From positions 19,230 to 83,229 of the forward strand of contig VXAA01005664.1 of assembly GCA_013399115.1 (NCBI GenBank): a DNA stretch of 64,000 nt. The letters are read 5' to 3'. Origin of the DNA: Anseranas semipalmata. Its lineage: Eukaryota; Chordata; Aves; Anseriformes; Anseranatidae. Of the stretch, positions 48,501 to 61,666 are shown in pieces. The notes below the pieces were generated by a model. The model had not been told where the DNA came from, ran no database searches, and saw only the letters and a program-made list of their open reading frames with translations. The first letter of the stretch is position 1; every line of letters starts with the position of its first letter. The position numbers were made by a program, and so were the translations under genes.

Positions 48501-51500
48501 TTCTGGGTTAACTTCTTTGGGTTAAAGTCTAAGGCATGGCAAGCTTGCTGGTCCTAGCAACTGAGTAGTTTAGGTTGAAATTTACTACAGTGGAGATGCT
48601 CGAAGATACAGGTGGAATGGCTTCCAGGAATGAATGTGCTGAAAGAGGACAGAAGGAGCCAAAATCCTTTCTCCTGAGCTTCCCATACACTCCTTTTGTG
48701 TGAGGGACATGGTCACCTGTGGCTCTGTAATTTCCAAAATCTCAGACAACGCCTGGAATGATAAGCACCTACTGGTTCTAATGATTTGAAACTTTTGGCA
48801 GTCATTTAAGAGATTTTTAAACATCCCTTAATCCCTCACAGCTGTGACTGAATGTAGACCAAAAGAATTGGCATTCCCTCTGCATCCTTTCACTTTAAAT
48901 ATAATCACTTGGTAGCAGTGATCGTGTACATTGTCTTTAACAGTGGAGGAAATTAGCTTTAATTTAACAAAGTGATTGCATCTTGGCTTTCAAAGATGCT
49001 TACTGCAAGCACTATTCAACTCATCCCCCGGCCCCTGAGCCCAGAGCAGCACCATAAGTAGCACCACTCCACACACTGCATCTGCAACTATCCCCTTGGA
49101 TAGCTAAAGGCAGCCTTGGCTTAATGACTCAGGGAACACAGTACTTCTGACAGCGTCCCTTCCCACTCTGTCCTGCACTATGTATATATGAAACCAGACC
49201 TTGCTGCGGGACTCAACTGTGGAGCATCATCACAGAAATATGGGGAACAGCATACTTCACCTGAAGGCTGTCATATGGTCCCAGTGCTTTATCTCCACCA
49301 TCTGTAGGGCTCCTTCCCTTTTTCTCCCTTTTTATAAAACTTCCTTGCTTTGGGCTTTTTAAGTGCCTGCTTTGCTGTAACTGTGCATTTATTTGTTTTC
49401 TTGAGTCAGGGGCCAAAGAGGGTTATAAGGAGAGTATAGGTAAATACATGTATAATTTCAACTCAGGGGAACCGTTAGCGGTTACAGTAAGATGAGAGTA
49501 AACATAATCATTACACAGTCAGACCATTCTCATTTATTTATAACACCTCATGGCAATAACTGGTTTGATGGGGCTATTTTAAAATCATTACCCTACTATT
49601 TACTGTATCCTATCTGTTCAATTTCCCACTAAAGATTAAACAACTCACTTGGAGGAAAATATCTTTTTATTAAAGTGGCATTTAAGAAACAGGTACTGAG
49701 CTTTTGAGGAATTAAGTATTTACATTCGTATTACAGAGTTGTAACAGAGAGAAACATCTTTTCTTCCAAGCACTGAAAATACAGTGATGATTTAGAGAAC
49801 CACCTCTTTACTGTAAAGAAACATGCTCTTTCTCTCCCACATGAATTCTTCCCCTGGCATGCATGCTGCGCTCTTAGCCAGGGACAACTAGGAGAGATTG
49901 CAAACAAGTGTTAGCCAAGTGAGCTTTTCCCCTTTGAATATTCCAATTGGCCCTGCAAATCATCAACATGCAACTTGTTGCCTAGTTAAAAGAAACAAGT
50001 CTGCAAATAAAACACATAAAATCACTTTACATAGTCACCATACTTGAAGTAGCTGAGAAAAGAACCTGGTTTGACTCTGCTCAGTTGTCCCTGTGGCATC
50101 ATGAGCTCAGGCCACACCAGACCGTGCTGCCTCCCCACAGCACCACTGAGCAGATTGTTATGGGGTGGCAGCGCAGGATGCAACACCCAGTGACCCACAC
50201 ATTGGGTGTGTGAATGTATGTGGCCTCACAGGGGGCTTTCTCACCAGCACGTGCATTAGCAGGTTGTAGGGAGGGGTAAGGGTACAGTTAAACCCCAAGC
50301 ATTTGCAGCTCCCACAGGAGAAGCAGAACTTGTACATGCTGGAGTGGGATTTGAAAACTTGGACTGGTTGTAAAAGGGTGTTGCAAAATCTATTTGTGTA
50401 CAGTAACATTTCTTAAGTGTCTAGTCTCGTGGTTTATCCATTGCATTGCCAATATTGATCCTGAAGGTATAGTTCACTGATTGGCAGTTAATTAAATGCC
50501 ATTAAGTAAAACGATAGACTGGTCCTCGTCTGATTTGAACATGAAATGAGCAGTTTTTACCTTCAATACTCATTACACAAATGCCCAATTTTGCAGACAC
50601 ATGGAAGCTACAGCCATGTGCTATGCCTCACGGGGCAGACCGATTGCACTTGTCCAGTGGTGACACATAACCCACAAAAGTGGAATCTTCCCCATTTCCT
50701 TCCACATTCCCAAGGATGGGAGAAGATAAAAAATATTTCTCTCTTTCGGGGGGACTTTGCGACACCTGCTGTAGCACCTGTGCTAGCACCAGTGAGATGA
50801 AGAGGTGGATGAGCAGGGTTGCCTGACAGCCCACCAGAATCAGGCAGGCTGACATACAGTGGCAGGTCTGGAAGCAGTGACATGAACCCCAAGTGTGCAT
50901 GCCTTTGGTGCCTGGCCCCAGCCCCAGCTCCCACTACGCTGCAGGCACCTCAGCAGCTGCCAGCAACCCCCAATGACTTGGGTCCCAGAAGGGCATGGCT
51001 GAAACTTTTGAAGGATCCGGGCTCATTCAGGCCAAAGACAATGCTTTGGGTCACACTAGGAAGGTTTTTCAAGGCATCTTGGTTCCTGTGTGAGTGACAC
51101 CTCATGACCCTGGGAGATGCCCCCACAAGGCAGCCTTTTCATCTCACATCAGTGGTGTGTACTGTTTGCGCTGGGAGCTCAAGTTGTCCCTTTGCTTGCA
51201 GAGCCTCTTAAGGGTTTCAGCATCTCCACATGCTTGTGCAAGCTATTTCAGTTGCCATCTCGGGATGCTCTGTTGGATGATGATGTGATGTCAAGTCACA
51301 TTATGACCAGAAAGATGTGAAAAGACAGACTGTAATATACAGTGCCACTTCTTTATCTCTCTTCCCCAGCCTCAGCTCTGGCAATTAATGCTCCAGCTCA
51401 GAGGTTCAGACTTCCCTTTAGGGACCCTAGGAAAGTTGTACTTGGTGAACTCTGTGAGAGGGGTCCTTTCCTCTCCCACCTCTGCATGCCTTCTTTGTGC

Positions 51501-54500
51501 CAGCTTAAAGCCAGGCCAGGAGCTCCTAGCATTTTCAGTGGTCCTGTTATACCACCAGAGGCTCCCACTCCCAGGGAACACCTCATCGCCACCTGCCTTC
51601 CTGCGGGGGAAGGGGTGGGACACCCCATGCTCTGGATGACAGAAATCCTCACATCACAGTCTTCCTGCTGAGACTCTTGTGGGGAAGTTGCTAGTGAAAA
51701 AGTCTGCCTCCCTCAAGATGCTGACAGGCAGTGGCAAAATTTCTTGTTCCCTGAAATGAAAGCAGCACAGATTTTACTTGGCATTGCGTTGCCAAATCTA
51801 GGGGTGTCAGTGAGCTCGAGGAAATGAGTGGGAAAACACAGTGTCTTAAAAGTTCCCTGCAGGTCTGCACTCAGTCTATTCCTGAGGTAGATCCTATGTT
51901 CAAGATCTCACAGGAGTCAACTACACCCCTTCATCTAATTTTCCCTGAATTCAGACTCTTTTCTCTCTACATACTTGAAGTAGCACGACCTTCTTAACTG
52001 CTGTCATTTCCTTATTGTTCTTAAGTTTTTCAACTCTTGAGAAAGTAAGAATAGTAAAAAATGGAAAAGGAAAAGCAATACTTTTCTCTCGGCAGGTCTT
52101 ATTGTAGTTTGCAATGGGTTACTGTGCCTCAGCTGAGCTTCTCTGCTTACTCTTGGTCCACAACAAAGGAAAACCTCTTCCTGTGGGGCTCAAGTTGGGA
52201 CGTTTTATTTCACAGAAATGGTCAGTTGTCACATTTCAAATAACATTTGGTATCTGTCTGCAGCAGCTTGTTCACCCATCCCAGGCATTCTGTGCAAAGC
52301 AGAGACTGGCCCTCCTTTACAACTATACATTGTATTATTCACCCTTACCAAGAACACATTTCTTTCCAGGGTTCACAGTTTAGGTCGCTTCTTTCAAAGG
52401 AGAATGTTGAGTCCTATTTCAAGATTATTCTGTTATTTTATAGACTGATGAACACCATTTTGTTTCATCTTCCTGCCTTATGGAAGACAGTCTTTTGTCC
52501 TTAACAGTACTTAGGCACAAGCTGTGAGCAGATCTAAACAATAACAATAATCACAGTCTGATGGAAAGCTAAGGCCATTTATATGAGAAAGAAAAAAAAA
52601 TCACAGAACAAATGCAAAAACAATGGAAAATACACACTCATCTTGTTAGTCTAGGCTGTGACAGCATCAGTAGTATGGCTGAGAACTGTTGTTTTCAGAA
52701 TTTAAGACTGGCTGTAGTGGCAAGTGGAATTTCCCTCCAGCCTTGTCTGTTGTCACTGCTTATTATCTGCCCAGTGCATGCATCCTTAAAAGTTTGTCTC
52801 TCCATCTAGCCTGTGCTAAGAGATTTGTTGTTTTACACTACAGTTGTATGTCCAGTTTCACTCCTAAAGCTATGTTCCCTCCTGTCTTGAGTCTAGAAGC
52901 ATCACTGAAGTTGATGTATCTGTTTAGGTGCAGACCTTCTCCTTGGACCTTGGCATTTCTTGGGCTGCAGGCAGTGCTCTACTGCTCAGAAATCATGGTA
53001 ACAGGTCATAGTCAAAAGAGAGAATCAAAATGTACAAATTATGGTCCTAGTTCTTACCTGAATACAGAAGAGGGGTAGTAAGTTATTCACAGGTACTTGA
53101 AAATACCTTAGTGCCACTGGTTTTGCTGGAATGAGAGTGGATATGAAACATGACACAAGAATATTTTAACCAAGGTCAGATCAAAGCACTTATATTTACT
53201 CTCTCAACAATAATATCTTATTCTTCATTTTTAGTCCTAAAAGTGATTTATTCTAAGGCAAAGGGGGCTTATCTACAAAGTAAGAAGTAAATGCCTCCAT
53301 CAGACACTTCTTGATGCAAACTCATTTGCATAGGAAGCCCTTTGATACTGCAGTGAAGGGACATAATTCCTGCTAGGTGTGGAGCATTCATGGCCTTGAA
53401 ATCCATTTAGGCTTGTTTGTCCTTGGAACAATACATGCACTTGAATTCAGCAAAGCACTCTTAGCATATACCTGGATTGGAACCATAATTCTTACTATAT
53501 GTAAGGTGTGAGTTGGTTCATCTTTAAAACTACTGTCATTTTAAATGGTGACTTGTGTAACCTTCAATGTGTCCCTCCAGATTAAAATGACTCTTACTCC
53601 AGTAGATGGATCTCCTTGGAAAGTTCATGCATAAACTGTATTTAAGGAAAATAGCTTGTAATTATGCAAAGGTATTAACAACCATCCCATCTGATTGTAA
53701 TGAGGATAATTTGCATTATTCCCAAACAAAAAGCTTTGTTAGAAGAGAGTTATGGCTGAAATGCATTTTGCTACAGTCCAGCTAATGATCAGAAAACCAT
53801 TATTCTACTTCGCTTACAAAAGTTCTATAGCTCAAAAAAGTTGGAAAGGCTGAAGATGAACAATTAGTGTGCCAGCATATTCCCCATCATTACATAATCC
53901 TCCATCATTCACCACTACAGTTTCTGAATTTATGTAACCTTTATAAGCTTCCTTCTCTTTGTTTAGTTCTGATGGAAATACACCATTGGACTTACATTGC
54001 AGATTTAAATACAGTCTTCTCAAATGTGCTGTAAAGGGCTTTGAAAAGACTGTAATCCCAGGACTCTTTTGGTTATACCAGAGGTCAGTAAGATCTTGTA
54101 CTAGTATTATGTTTTGAAGCAGAAGAACACTTTAGCTGTTAGGACTGGAGTGATCAAACCATTTGGAGATATGGAATGTGTAGATTATATAATCTAGAGA
54201 GAGCTTGTGTGTGGAAGCTTGTGTTTAACAGTGTGGTTTATGAGCGTATATGGGATGAATGTACATACAGCATAATAAATAATCTTTTAGTGCTACTAGC
54301 TGATGTTTCGAAACAGCCTAATAGAGTCACGCATCTAACTCCCTCATGTCTTTGAAACCCTAGGCACAGTATACTAGAAATAGGAAAGAGACTTGAATAG
54401 TAATTACAAGCATATTTTGAAACCTATAAAGGGAAAAAAATGGATTAAGGGCATTGTAAATTGAGGATAGAGAGAATGATGAACTATGTTTTTTGGAGCT

Positions 54501-57500
54501 AAAGGACCAATATACTTTTGTGGCCTTGAAAGTTTATATGAATTATCTAGCAATTGTACAGTATTCTTGTAGCAGTGTTTTCTTTGCAGAATGCTCTAAC
54601 TCTGTATAGGGTTTGATAGTTTATTTGCTTTTGGAAAAGTAAAATGGAATAGAAGGCAGAGGGAAATAAATGCAGCTGGTGGGTATGTGGGTTTCTTCTT
54701 GTTTTGTACGAAGGGAATATTATTTAAAAGGCTGTTTCCATACTAGAGAGCTATGATGAAGGATAATGATATCCCTGATCTGCACAAGGAGAATCAGCAA
54801 AAGGTAGCTTTACAGCTAATGTTGAGTGGCATTGTTAGTGAAAATCAACAGAGAATCAGTGGTTTTCACTACCTGAGAAGCTCACCTAGAGTCCTCAAAT
54901 CTCTTCTAACAACATACAACAAACGAGTGCAAGTTTTGTGTCATATTGTAATCAGGTACCAGTTGAATGGAATTCAGAAACGTCAGTGTAAATATGTATA
55001 ATGTAACTTAGTTGGACTTAAAGGGGAGTGTATGTATATAAGAATAAATAGAAAGAGCTGAATTTGTAAAGCTATATAATGCTGTGTAAAGCTACATATT
55101 ATTTATATTGAGCCATCTATGTGTATATTACTTCAAGGGTTATTTTAATATCTACGCTCTTCATACTTCTCAGTAGACATTTGCTTCAGCAGTCCTAAAT
55201 ACAGATATGTTGAACTGCTTTGTTCATTGCCAAAAGTAGTAATCACATTCAAAAGCTAAGGAAGTCATTTCTGCATCTGAGGGAGAATTCCTGAGCTACA
55301 CACTAACTGTAGGGCCTGGAACAACAAAAAATATAGCCCTTCTGTTAACATAATTGCAAAACCCCAGTGAGGCTACTTGAGCTTTCATTGACGATAACAA
55401 AGAACAAGTGAACTCAAGAATCAGTGAAGCCCAGATACCCACAGATTTGTGTATTGTGCTCAACTGCAAAGTCTTAGGAAATATAACTTCTGACTGAAGC
55501 CTTCCTTGTGTTTGGGGAATTGATCCAGGATGTATTCTGTGTGGATTCTCTAGTCTCTAAAGAAAGGTGGGCTGCTCTTGCAGTTTTTCTCACAGCTATG
55601 GCTCTCAAAGTCTCTTCTCTCTAGTCAGCTATTTGCATTAAAAACTAGGAGCTTAATTACTTTCTACATGTTTTCCCTTTCTATTAAGTTGGATTGAAAT
55701 CAGGCAGTAGGTTCAACAGTCACTGGGGGGAAGGGATTCAAAGTCACATGGTCAGGCTGACTATACGCATCTTATTTTCATAAGAAAAAGAATAAAGAAA
55801 GAATTTCCCACTGCAGGCTGCTGAAACTACAATCATTCTGTGACTCTCCAGCATTGTTGTTTCCCCATCTTCCTCATAATACTTTGTTAGCCCATCTCCT
55901 CTGATTCTTTGTCTCACTGGTCCTACATTATTCCTGCAGCCCGTTGCATGCATCTCTCTCCCCATGCTCCTCCTCCTATTTTTGTCTTGGGAACGTCTTT
56001 CTTATCCTTACCTCCCTGGGGGTTCATAGCTCAGCAGAGTTGCTTTTGCTCTGGGATTATGGTCTAGAAAACAAGGCATCAGAGGAATTTTTCTTTGAAA
56101 TCAGAAGCTTGCCTAAACACATCCAATGCATTCAATAGGAACACTATTCCCTTCCCCCTCCCCCACTTCCCTGTATCCTTTTGGTTCTCTTAATTGTTCA
56201 TCTCTATTCAAAGCAATTTCCTTGGCATACACAATTTCATTAAATGTAATGAAGAAAGGACAATTTAGCATCCCACCTGTGACAACTCACTGATTCAGAT
56301 CATGATGACCTATTCTGAATACTTGGGCTTCAGTCAAGATTTTGATTAGTGGAAAGAAGTGGCCTGTGCATAATTAAGATTGTAGCCAAAATTTATTTAT
56401 TCTCAGCTGGTTTAATTTAAAAGTAAAAGTCAGTTAATTAGATAAAAGATGAAGACAATGCCATGGCACTGGCAGAATATCAGAGAAATATCTGAGTTTG
56501 TCTCACTCATCTCATGTTCTGAAAAGTTTGTCACTTGTGCAGTCTGCAGAAGAGGGATAATTTATTTGTGGGTTCACTATAAGAAAAGCAGAGAAGCAGC
56601 TTATAAAATACAAGTTTGAAAAATTTGGTGTAAATCTTATTTGGAACAATTTGAAATGATTCTTGATCTTCTGTCACGCAATAGCTCATGAATGGTTTGG
56701 CCTAGAAACTTCAAATATGATTTATTCAAAAGGTCGTCATCCTTCCCACTCTGCATAACAGGAGGAGAAGGTTGGTGAACTTGGAAACTATCCCCTGGAA
56801 AAGTGGAAACAGCAGAGCAGCCTGATGGGATCTGGAATAGCTTATTGTCACTGATATTATAGACTTCTGAAGTCTTGACATAAAAGAATGGACAGCAGCA
56901 GTCTGTATTGCTGTTGGAGAGGGAGCCACAGTCTCCTTGAAGCCAGCTGTTCTTTTAGTCAAAAACTGTCATCAAATCTTACTACATAGGCACTATTCAT
57001 ACTGCTATCACCACCCAACACAAAAAACACACATTCCTCCATGTATACAGAGGGTACATGGAGCTTCTCTCTGTGATCCCTTTGTTAGCTCCATAAGCCA
57101 CAGTGCCCTGAGACAAAAAGTTATTTTATCATTGATTCTTTTTGGCTTGCTAGTTTCATAACATTGTGGGAGCACTCAGAAATATTTAGGAGTGAACGAA
57201 AGGAGGTTTATCCCTATGATATTAATTCTACCATCACCACATCACTCTGGATGCCATCCAGGGTTAAAAAACTCACTGCAACAAAGCAAACAGTATAGCT
57301 ATGATAACAAGTGATTGCAACATTAGCAAGAAAGAGAACACAATAAAATCTGAAAACTAGATGTCAGATAATTACAGAGCTTTATGCTGCAGACTGCACA
57401 TGTGAATTCTATACAATGTTTATTAAAAATAAGTACATTCTGACAGGAAACATTATTCGCTTAAGTTTCTAAATGTACATTGAAAGTTTGAAGTGCAAAT

Positions 57501-57576
57501 GTTATAACAAAAAGCTTGTTAAAAATACCTGGGGCTGAGGACAGTGTTAAAGCAAAGTTTACTACCTCTCCACTCA
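42578..57576. other. Long non-coding stretch
   Basis: No gene, interspersed repeat or RNA gene that I can support. AT-rich microsatellite-like runs lie at 45265-45292 and 46,999-47,016. The sequence at 50.6-51.7 kb is GC-richer, with many overlapping short frames on both strands, which is expected from fewer stop codons. A frame at 54753-55001 (+) has ordinary amino-acid composition but no promoter, donor or homology that I can name. Segments such as 47.69-47.79 kb look like conserved non-coding sequence in composition only. Confidence 0.55.
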
Positions 57577-57613
57577 TAAAAAAAAAAATAATAATAATAA
57601 TAATAATAAAAAA
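57577..57613. repeat. (AAT)n microsatellite
   Basis: An A run followed by eight AAT units and a second A run. Confidence 0.95.
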
Positions 57614-58518
57614 CACCAACAGTGGAATAATATGGAAGCATAAACCTAGGGCTCCATAGACAATAATGCTTTTGTTTCTGTAGTTCTGTCCTCTGTACCC
57701 TCCTACAAAAGTAAATGCAAGCTTGTTGTATGTATCGCAGCTCATTAACATTTCAAATTGTCCTTCCTTCAATTTAAATGTGAATAGATCATTGTGTATG
57801 AGGGGGATGACTCATTTCAATGGCTGAAACTGATGGTCAGAAATTGTATCTCAAATAGTATTTTTATCAGAAAAATGGGAGCTCCAATTACAAGACTGTC
57901 TACTTCTGTTTCTGGGTGTGTGCCAGGTGTGTGTATGAAATACCTTTAAACCTGAATTCTCTTGTATTTTGTTGGGAAGTCTGCTGTGATATTTCATACT
58001 GTAGTTGGTTTTATTATGTCATCATTTTATTCATAAAAGAGGTTTGTAGAAGTAGAGCTCCCACACTTCCACAGCTAGAGACACTAGATAAGTGATGAAG
58101 GCGTCCTAAGAGATGTCAGACAACTAGTGAACTTGCTACACAGAAACTGGAGATATCAGGGACCCCAACAAACTCTGAGATGACTTGGTAAAAGCAGTAT
58201 TAGTAATAATATTGTTTGGTTTTGTGCCAAACTACTTAATCCTTTACCATTTTTTTCCCCTAAAGAAAAACGTGAGGATTTTTTCCCCTTTGCACTTTTA
58301 CAGGAAACCCTTGAGTAGCCCAGAATGTAAACACATCCTATAAACTTTAGCTAAATGATGAAAAGACAGGAGACAGAAAGAAGTTTTCCAATGCCTTTCA
58401 TTTTACAAGAGTTTTGAACCTAAAACAAAACATCATCAAACATCTCTTACTCATTTTTAAGCTTCCATCCAGAAATCTGGAGATGTTGAAAACTGCCAGT
58501 AAATGAACCAAGCTGGAG

Positions 58519-58562
<44 letters not shown>

Positions 58563-59354
58563 TTTATACTCTTCAGTGAAAGAAAGGTACTTCATTATTC
58601 TTTCCTGTCCTACTTAGTGGTTCTGTGAAGCTGCTCGTGTACAGGTTTGTTTTCCAAGCCTCAAATTACATACCAATTGTTAAATGAAAAGCCAGCTAAC
58701 ACTGTGTGCAGAAATTGGCAATAAGTGCTACTTGGAGCAGTTAGTCACTAATTTTACATTGCCATTACATATTTTGATTCCATTTAGTGTCAAATGATAC
58801 AAACCGGCATCCGTGGTAGTGAATCAGTGAGAAGTGACTTGGTAGTAAAATAGTGTAAATTCCTTTTACAAGGCAAGTGATAATTTCTGTTACACAATAA
58901 GCTTAAAAAAATGTTGTTAATCTTAGCTAAAATCTCACTGTATATGTTACAGGGAAACCTGAATTCTCAGGAATGTGTTTTTATTTCTGGAGACTGACAT
59001 GTCAGACTCTTGAGCCCAAGGCAGTAACTTGCGATTTTCCTATAACAGATTTCTGGGTTTGCATTGAAATAGCTGCTTACCACGTCTTCTAAATCTACAT
59101 TCTGTTTCTTGAAAACTTGGAAGCAAGAATTAAATGCTTTCTTTTCACTCTGCAGAGCTGTCAGGGAGTGGGGTTAACATACATTTCTTTTTACAAACTA
59201 GTGATGGTTAATATTATACTTAAGCACGTATTTGCACAGTAGTTCTCAATCTGTAGTCTATGATGTCTGGCCTATTTTTAGGTGAATAAACAAGTCTTAA
59301 ATTGAGTGTACAGAGACATTAACTATATTCATTTAGAGGATCACAGATACATAC
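57614..59354. other. AT-rich non-coding stretch
   Basis: Apart from the (ATT)n array at 58519-58563 I see nothing. If the - strand exons at 59.4-60.1 kb are real, this would be the intron downstream of them. Confidence 0.55.
58519..58563. repeat. (ATT)n microsatellite
   Basis: About fourteen perfect trinucleotide units. On the - strand it reads as a poly-asparagine run, an artefact. Confidence 0.95.
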
Positions 59355-59433
59355 CTTGAAAACAGTGGTGTCTGAGGAAGCAGATGAGTAGAAGATATCT
59401 TTGGTAGGTCTAAATAGCTTCAGATAAACTGTC
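59355..59433 (-). CDS. Candidate internal exon (cytoplasmic part of an unidentified membrane protein)
   Basis: Read on the - strand, a pyrimidine-rich stretch (ggtttttgtttgcatccag) ends in AG and opens a 79-nt exon closed by the strong donor TTCAAG/GTATGT. The exon enters with one base left to complete a codon and leaves in phase 0. The open frame reads TVYLKLFRPTKDIFYSSASS plus six further residues ending VFK. Joined to the exon at 59674-59933 (which leaves two bases), the junction codon is CGG (Arg) and the frame stays open. It contains basic and serine-rich residues as expected just inside a membrane. I do not recognise the family. Confidence 0.35.
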
Positions 59434-59673
59434 CTGGATGCAAACAAAAACCAAGATGGATGCTCATGCATCCTCCCTTTTCTTCTGCTACCAGCTAATT
59501 TGCTTCTTTCTGTACTTTCTTTCAAGGAGGCTGATACAGCCAAACAACTTCTTCTATCTCCTCCAAAGGACCACGGCTTCATCCTTTCTAATGCCCCTCA
59601 TAAAAGTCATCTTCTGCTAAGTGATACATTTGCATAAAGATCTCAGATTTTCCCCTTCCCCTAGATTTCGTAC
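59434..59673 (-). other. Inferred intron between the two - strand candidate exons
   Basis: A 240-bp gap with donor GTACGA (next to 59674; the G at +5 is good, other positions weaker) and a good pyrimidine-AG acceptor at 59434. The length is plausible for a short avian intron. It exists only if both flanking exons are real. Confidence 0.25.
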
Positions 59674-59933
59674 CGTTTGTCCTGAGGCAGAAACATGAAC
59701 TTTATCATGTTTGGAAATAGCCAGCACATGATTAAAGCCATTACTACAAATACACTTGAAATACCAATGCTCAGCAGAGCTGGTGAGGACAGAAACCCTT
59801 CACACTGATAGTAACCAGTTAAGTCCTTGCCAGTGGGTTGTTTTGGTTTCATCCTCCTGTTAACATGAAGCTTTAGCACTGATCTTGGATTCATGTCAGT
59901 ACCCAAATTAGCATTTTGCTTGCTTTGCAGTTC
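59674..59933 (-). CDS. Candidate exon with a transmembrane segment, product unknown
   Basis: On the - strand the acceptor atcttcttcctgtag opens a 260-nt segment that is read without a stop for 86 codons plus two bases, ending at the donor AAACG/GTACGA. Residues 1-52 are polar and basic and include GKDLTGYYQCEG at about 35-46. Residues 53-73 form one clear hydrophobic helix (LLSIGISSVFVVMALIMCWL). A short basic juxtamembrane part (about 74-86, with IKFMFLP) follows. This suggests a type I single-pass protein whose cytoplasmic part continues in the exon at 59355-59433 in matching phase. Without splicing, the frame meets a stop at 59662. The extracellular motif is vaguely like an immunoglobulin or receptor stalk, but I cannot assign a family. 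It may be a pseudogene. Confidence 0.35.
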
Positions 59934-60045
59934 CTACAGGAAGAAGATGATATGAAGTACCCTTCACTAAAGGTCTGAACCCAAGTGTCTCCTCCTCATC
60001 TTCCATACTGGGATAGTCCTGTCTAACCGCTTCTTTTGCTTACAC

Positions 60046-60139
60046 CTTCACATGGAGCAGCACAGACAGGTGCTCCCATTTCTCTTCACTGACACGGGCT
60101 TTAAGGTTCCTGGTGTCTCCAGAGCAAGACCCAGAGACT
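60046..60139 (-). CDS. Weak candidate exon upstream of the transmembrane exon
   Basis: On the - strand, 94 nt end at a good donor (GTGAAG/GTGTAAGC) in phase 0, the phase required by the acceptor at 59933. The acceptor at 60139 (cctgttgcag) has a poor pyrimidine tract. The frame reads one base plus 31 codons, with RNLKARVSEEKWEHLSVLLH and then VK at its end. The last strand-like segment (HLSVLLHVK) resembles the end of an immunoglobulin- or fibronectin-type domain. This is composition and phase only. No homologue is recognised. Confidence 0.2.
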
Positions 60140-61281
60140 CTGCAACAGGTTTTTGTAGGAATCAAATCCCACACAATCCCACCTGGAAGCCTGGTTCCTA
60201 CTGAGAGCTGTAATTGGTCTCTGCAATGGGTGTCTGATTGCATTGTATGCCTAGTGTGTGATTGAGGTTTCTGAGTCTTTGTGTGTGCTGGCATGTTTAA
60301 TCATCAGTAACTGAGTTGTTTTTGTTGATGCATGAAGACAGATAGCAACATGCTGCCCTGTCCTTACATAAACACACATGCACAAGAAAAGGCATAGGGA
60401 ATAGAAGTATATAAACAAATGCACAAAAATGGTGAGCATAAATATTGCAGATGTAGATATGGCAAAAATATATAGGAGGCAGATCTCTAGAGAAACAGAT
60501 GGACAGCCCACAGCTATAAGCAGTAGTTGTCCATGAAAGATGGGCAAATGCAGTGGTAAATGGCTTGTGACTCTTCAAAATTTAATTTGCCATGAAGGCC
60601 CATCATAAATGATGCAAGGGCAATACCTGGTGGAAAACTATCCAGTACCACTTCTTTTCTTCTTAACCTGTGGGATGGAAAGTTGTCTGACAGGTTACAA
60701 TAAGCAAACATGAATGCAGATACATAGAGATATGTCAGCACTTGACAGTTTTCAAGTTTATTGTCAAACCAAATTAGAAGAAGTCTGCCACATATGAGCA
60801 GGCAGAACAGCAGGCAAGCTGCTAAAATGTCTGCAGTAAAATCATTGCCTTCTGTGGTATTCTTACAGCCCTCTCCTTCCCCTTGACCTCCATTTGCTAA
60901 TTCATAAGATATTAAGGTGTCAGCAGCCAAAAGGAACTGCTGGAGAAGGTTATAAAGATCTTATTTACTTCTCAGTCTCTTTCCTACTTAATTTGCTGAT
61001 ACCTGTCAGTTGTGATATGCCAATGGAAAGGGTAAGGGCCCTTTTTTTTCCTCATAGATTTTAACGAACACTTTTAAGCACTATCTACAGTCTCTGATAA
61101 GTGGATAAGTGGTTCAAGTTGTAGCACAACGTGTGGAATGGAGATAAAATATCCACAGAAGTGTGGCTATCTTATGATTATGGAGGGATGAGAGAAAGAG
61201 CAATGTAAAGTTTTCAGTTACATACATGTACTGGTCCTCAAAAATCTCCTTGTCTTCAGCTTGGAACCCTCATTCTCCATT
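60140..61281. other. Non-coding or unresolved stretch
   Basis: Contains a 138-codon open frame on the - strand (60514-60930) with a hydrophobic segment (ILAACLLFCLLICGRLLLIW) and possible donors in several phases. None clearly joins the exons downstream, so it is not called as an exon. Otherwise nothing is recognised. Confidence 0.45.
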
Positions 61282-61666
61282 TCACAGAATCAAAATCACA
61301 GAATGTCTGAGGTTGGACGGAACCTCTGGAGGCCATCTGGTCCAATTCCCCTGCTGAAGCACCTACAGCAAGTTGCCCAGGACCATGTCCAGATGGCTTT
61401 TGAAGATCTCCAAGGAGGAAGACTCCACAACCTCTCTGGGCAACCTGTGCCAATGCGCCATCACTCACACAGTAAAGAACTGCTTCTTGATGTTTAGATG
61501 GAACCTGTTGTGTTCCAGTTTGTGCCCACTGCCTCTTGTCCTGGCACTGGACACCAGTGAAAGGAGCCTGGCTCCTTCCTCTTTGCACCCTCCCTTCAGG
61601 TATTTGTATACATTGATGACGTCTCCCCTGAGCCTTCTCTTCTCCAGGCTGAACAGTCCCAGCTCT
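61282..61666 (-). mobile_element. CR1 LINE, 5'-truncated 3' end
   Basis: This is the best-preserved repeat of the window. Starting at 61282 the + strand shows the reversed CR1 terminus: 'cacagaat' twice, then 'gtctgaggttggacggaacc', 'ctggaggccatctggtccaa', and further on 'gttgcccaggaccatgtccag', 'ccacaacctctctgggcaac', 'gtttagatggaacctgttgt' and 'tctccaggctgaacagtccc'. Order and spacing match CR1. The match fades after 'cagctct' (61666), which I take as the 5' truncation. The element points to the - strand. Its open frame on that strand (61256-61711) comes from the element's end and does not encode reverse transcriptase. No target-site duplication is expected or seen. Confidence 0.92.

Noticed and set aside
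54753..55001. 82-codon + strand frame with ordinary amino-acid composition
   Set aside because: No promoter, splice pair or known family. The length is common by chance here.
60514..60930. 138-codon - strand frame with a hydrophobic helix, considered as an upstream exon of the membrane protein
   Set aside because: Its good donors leave in phases 1 or 2, whereas the acceptor at 59933 needs phase 0. A hydrophobic run alone is weak evidence, so it is not joined to the candidate exon set.
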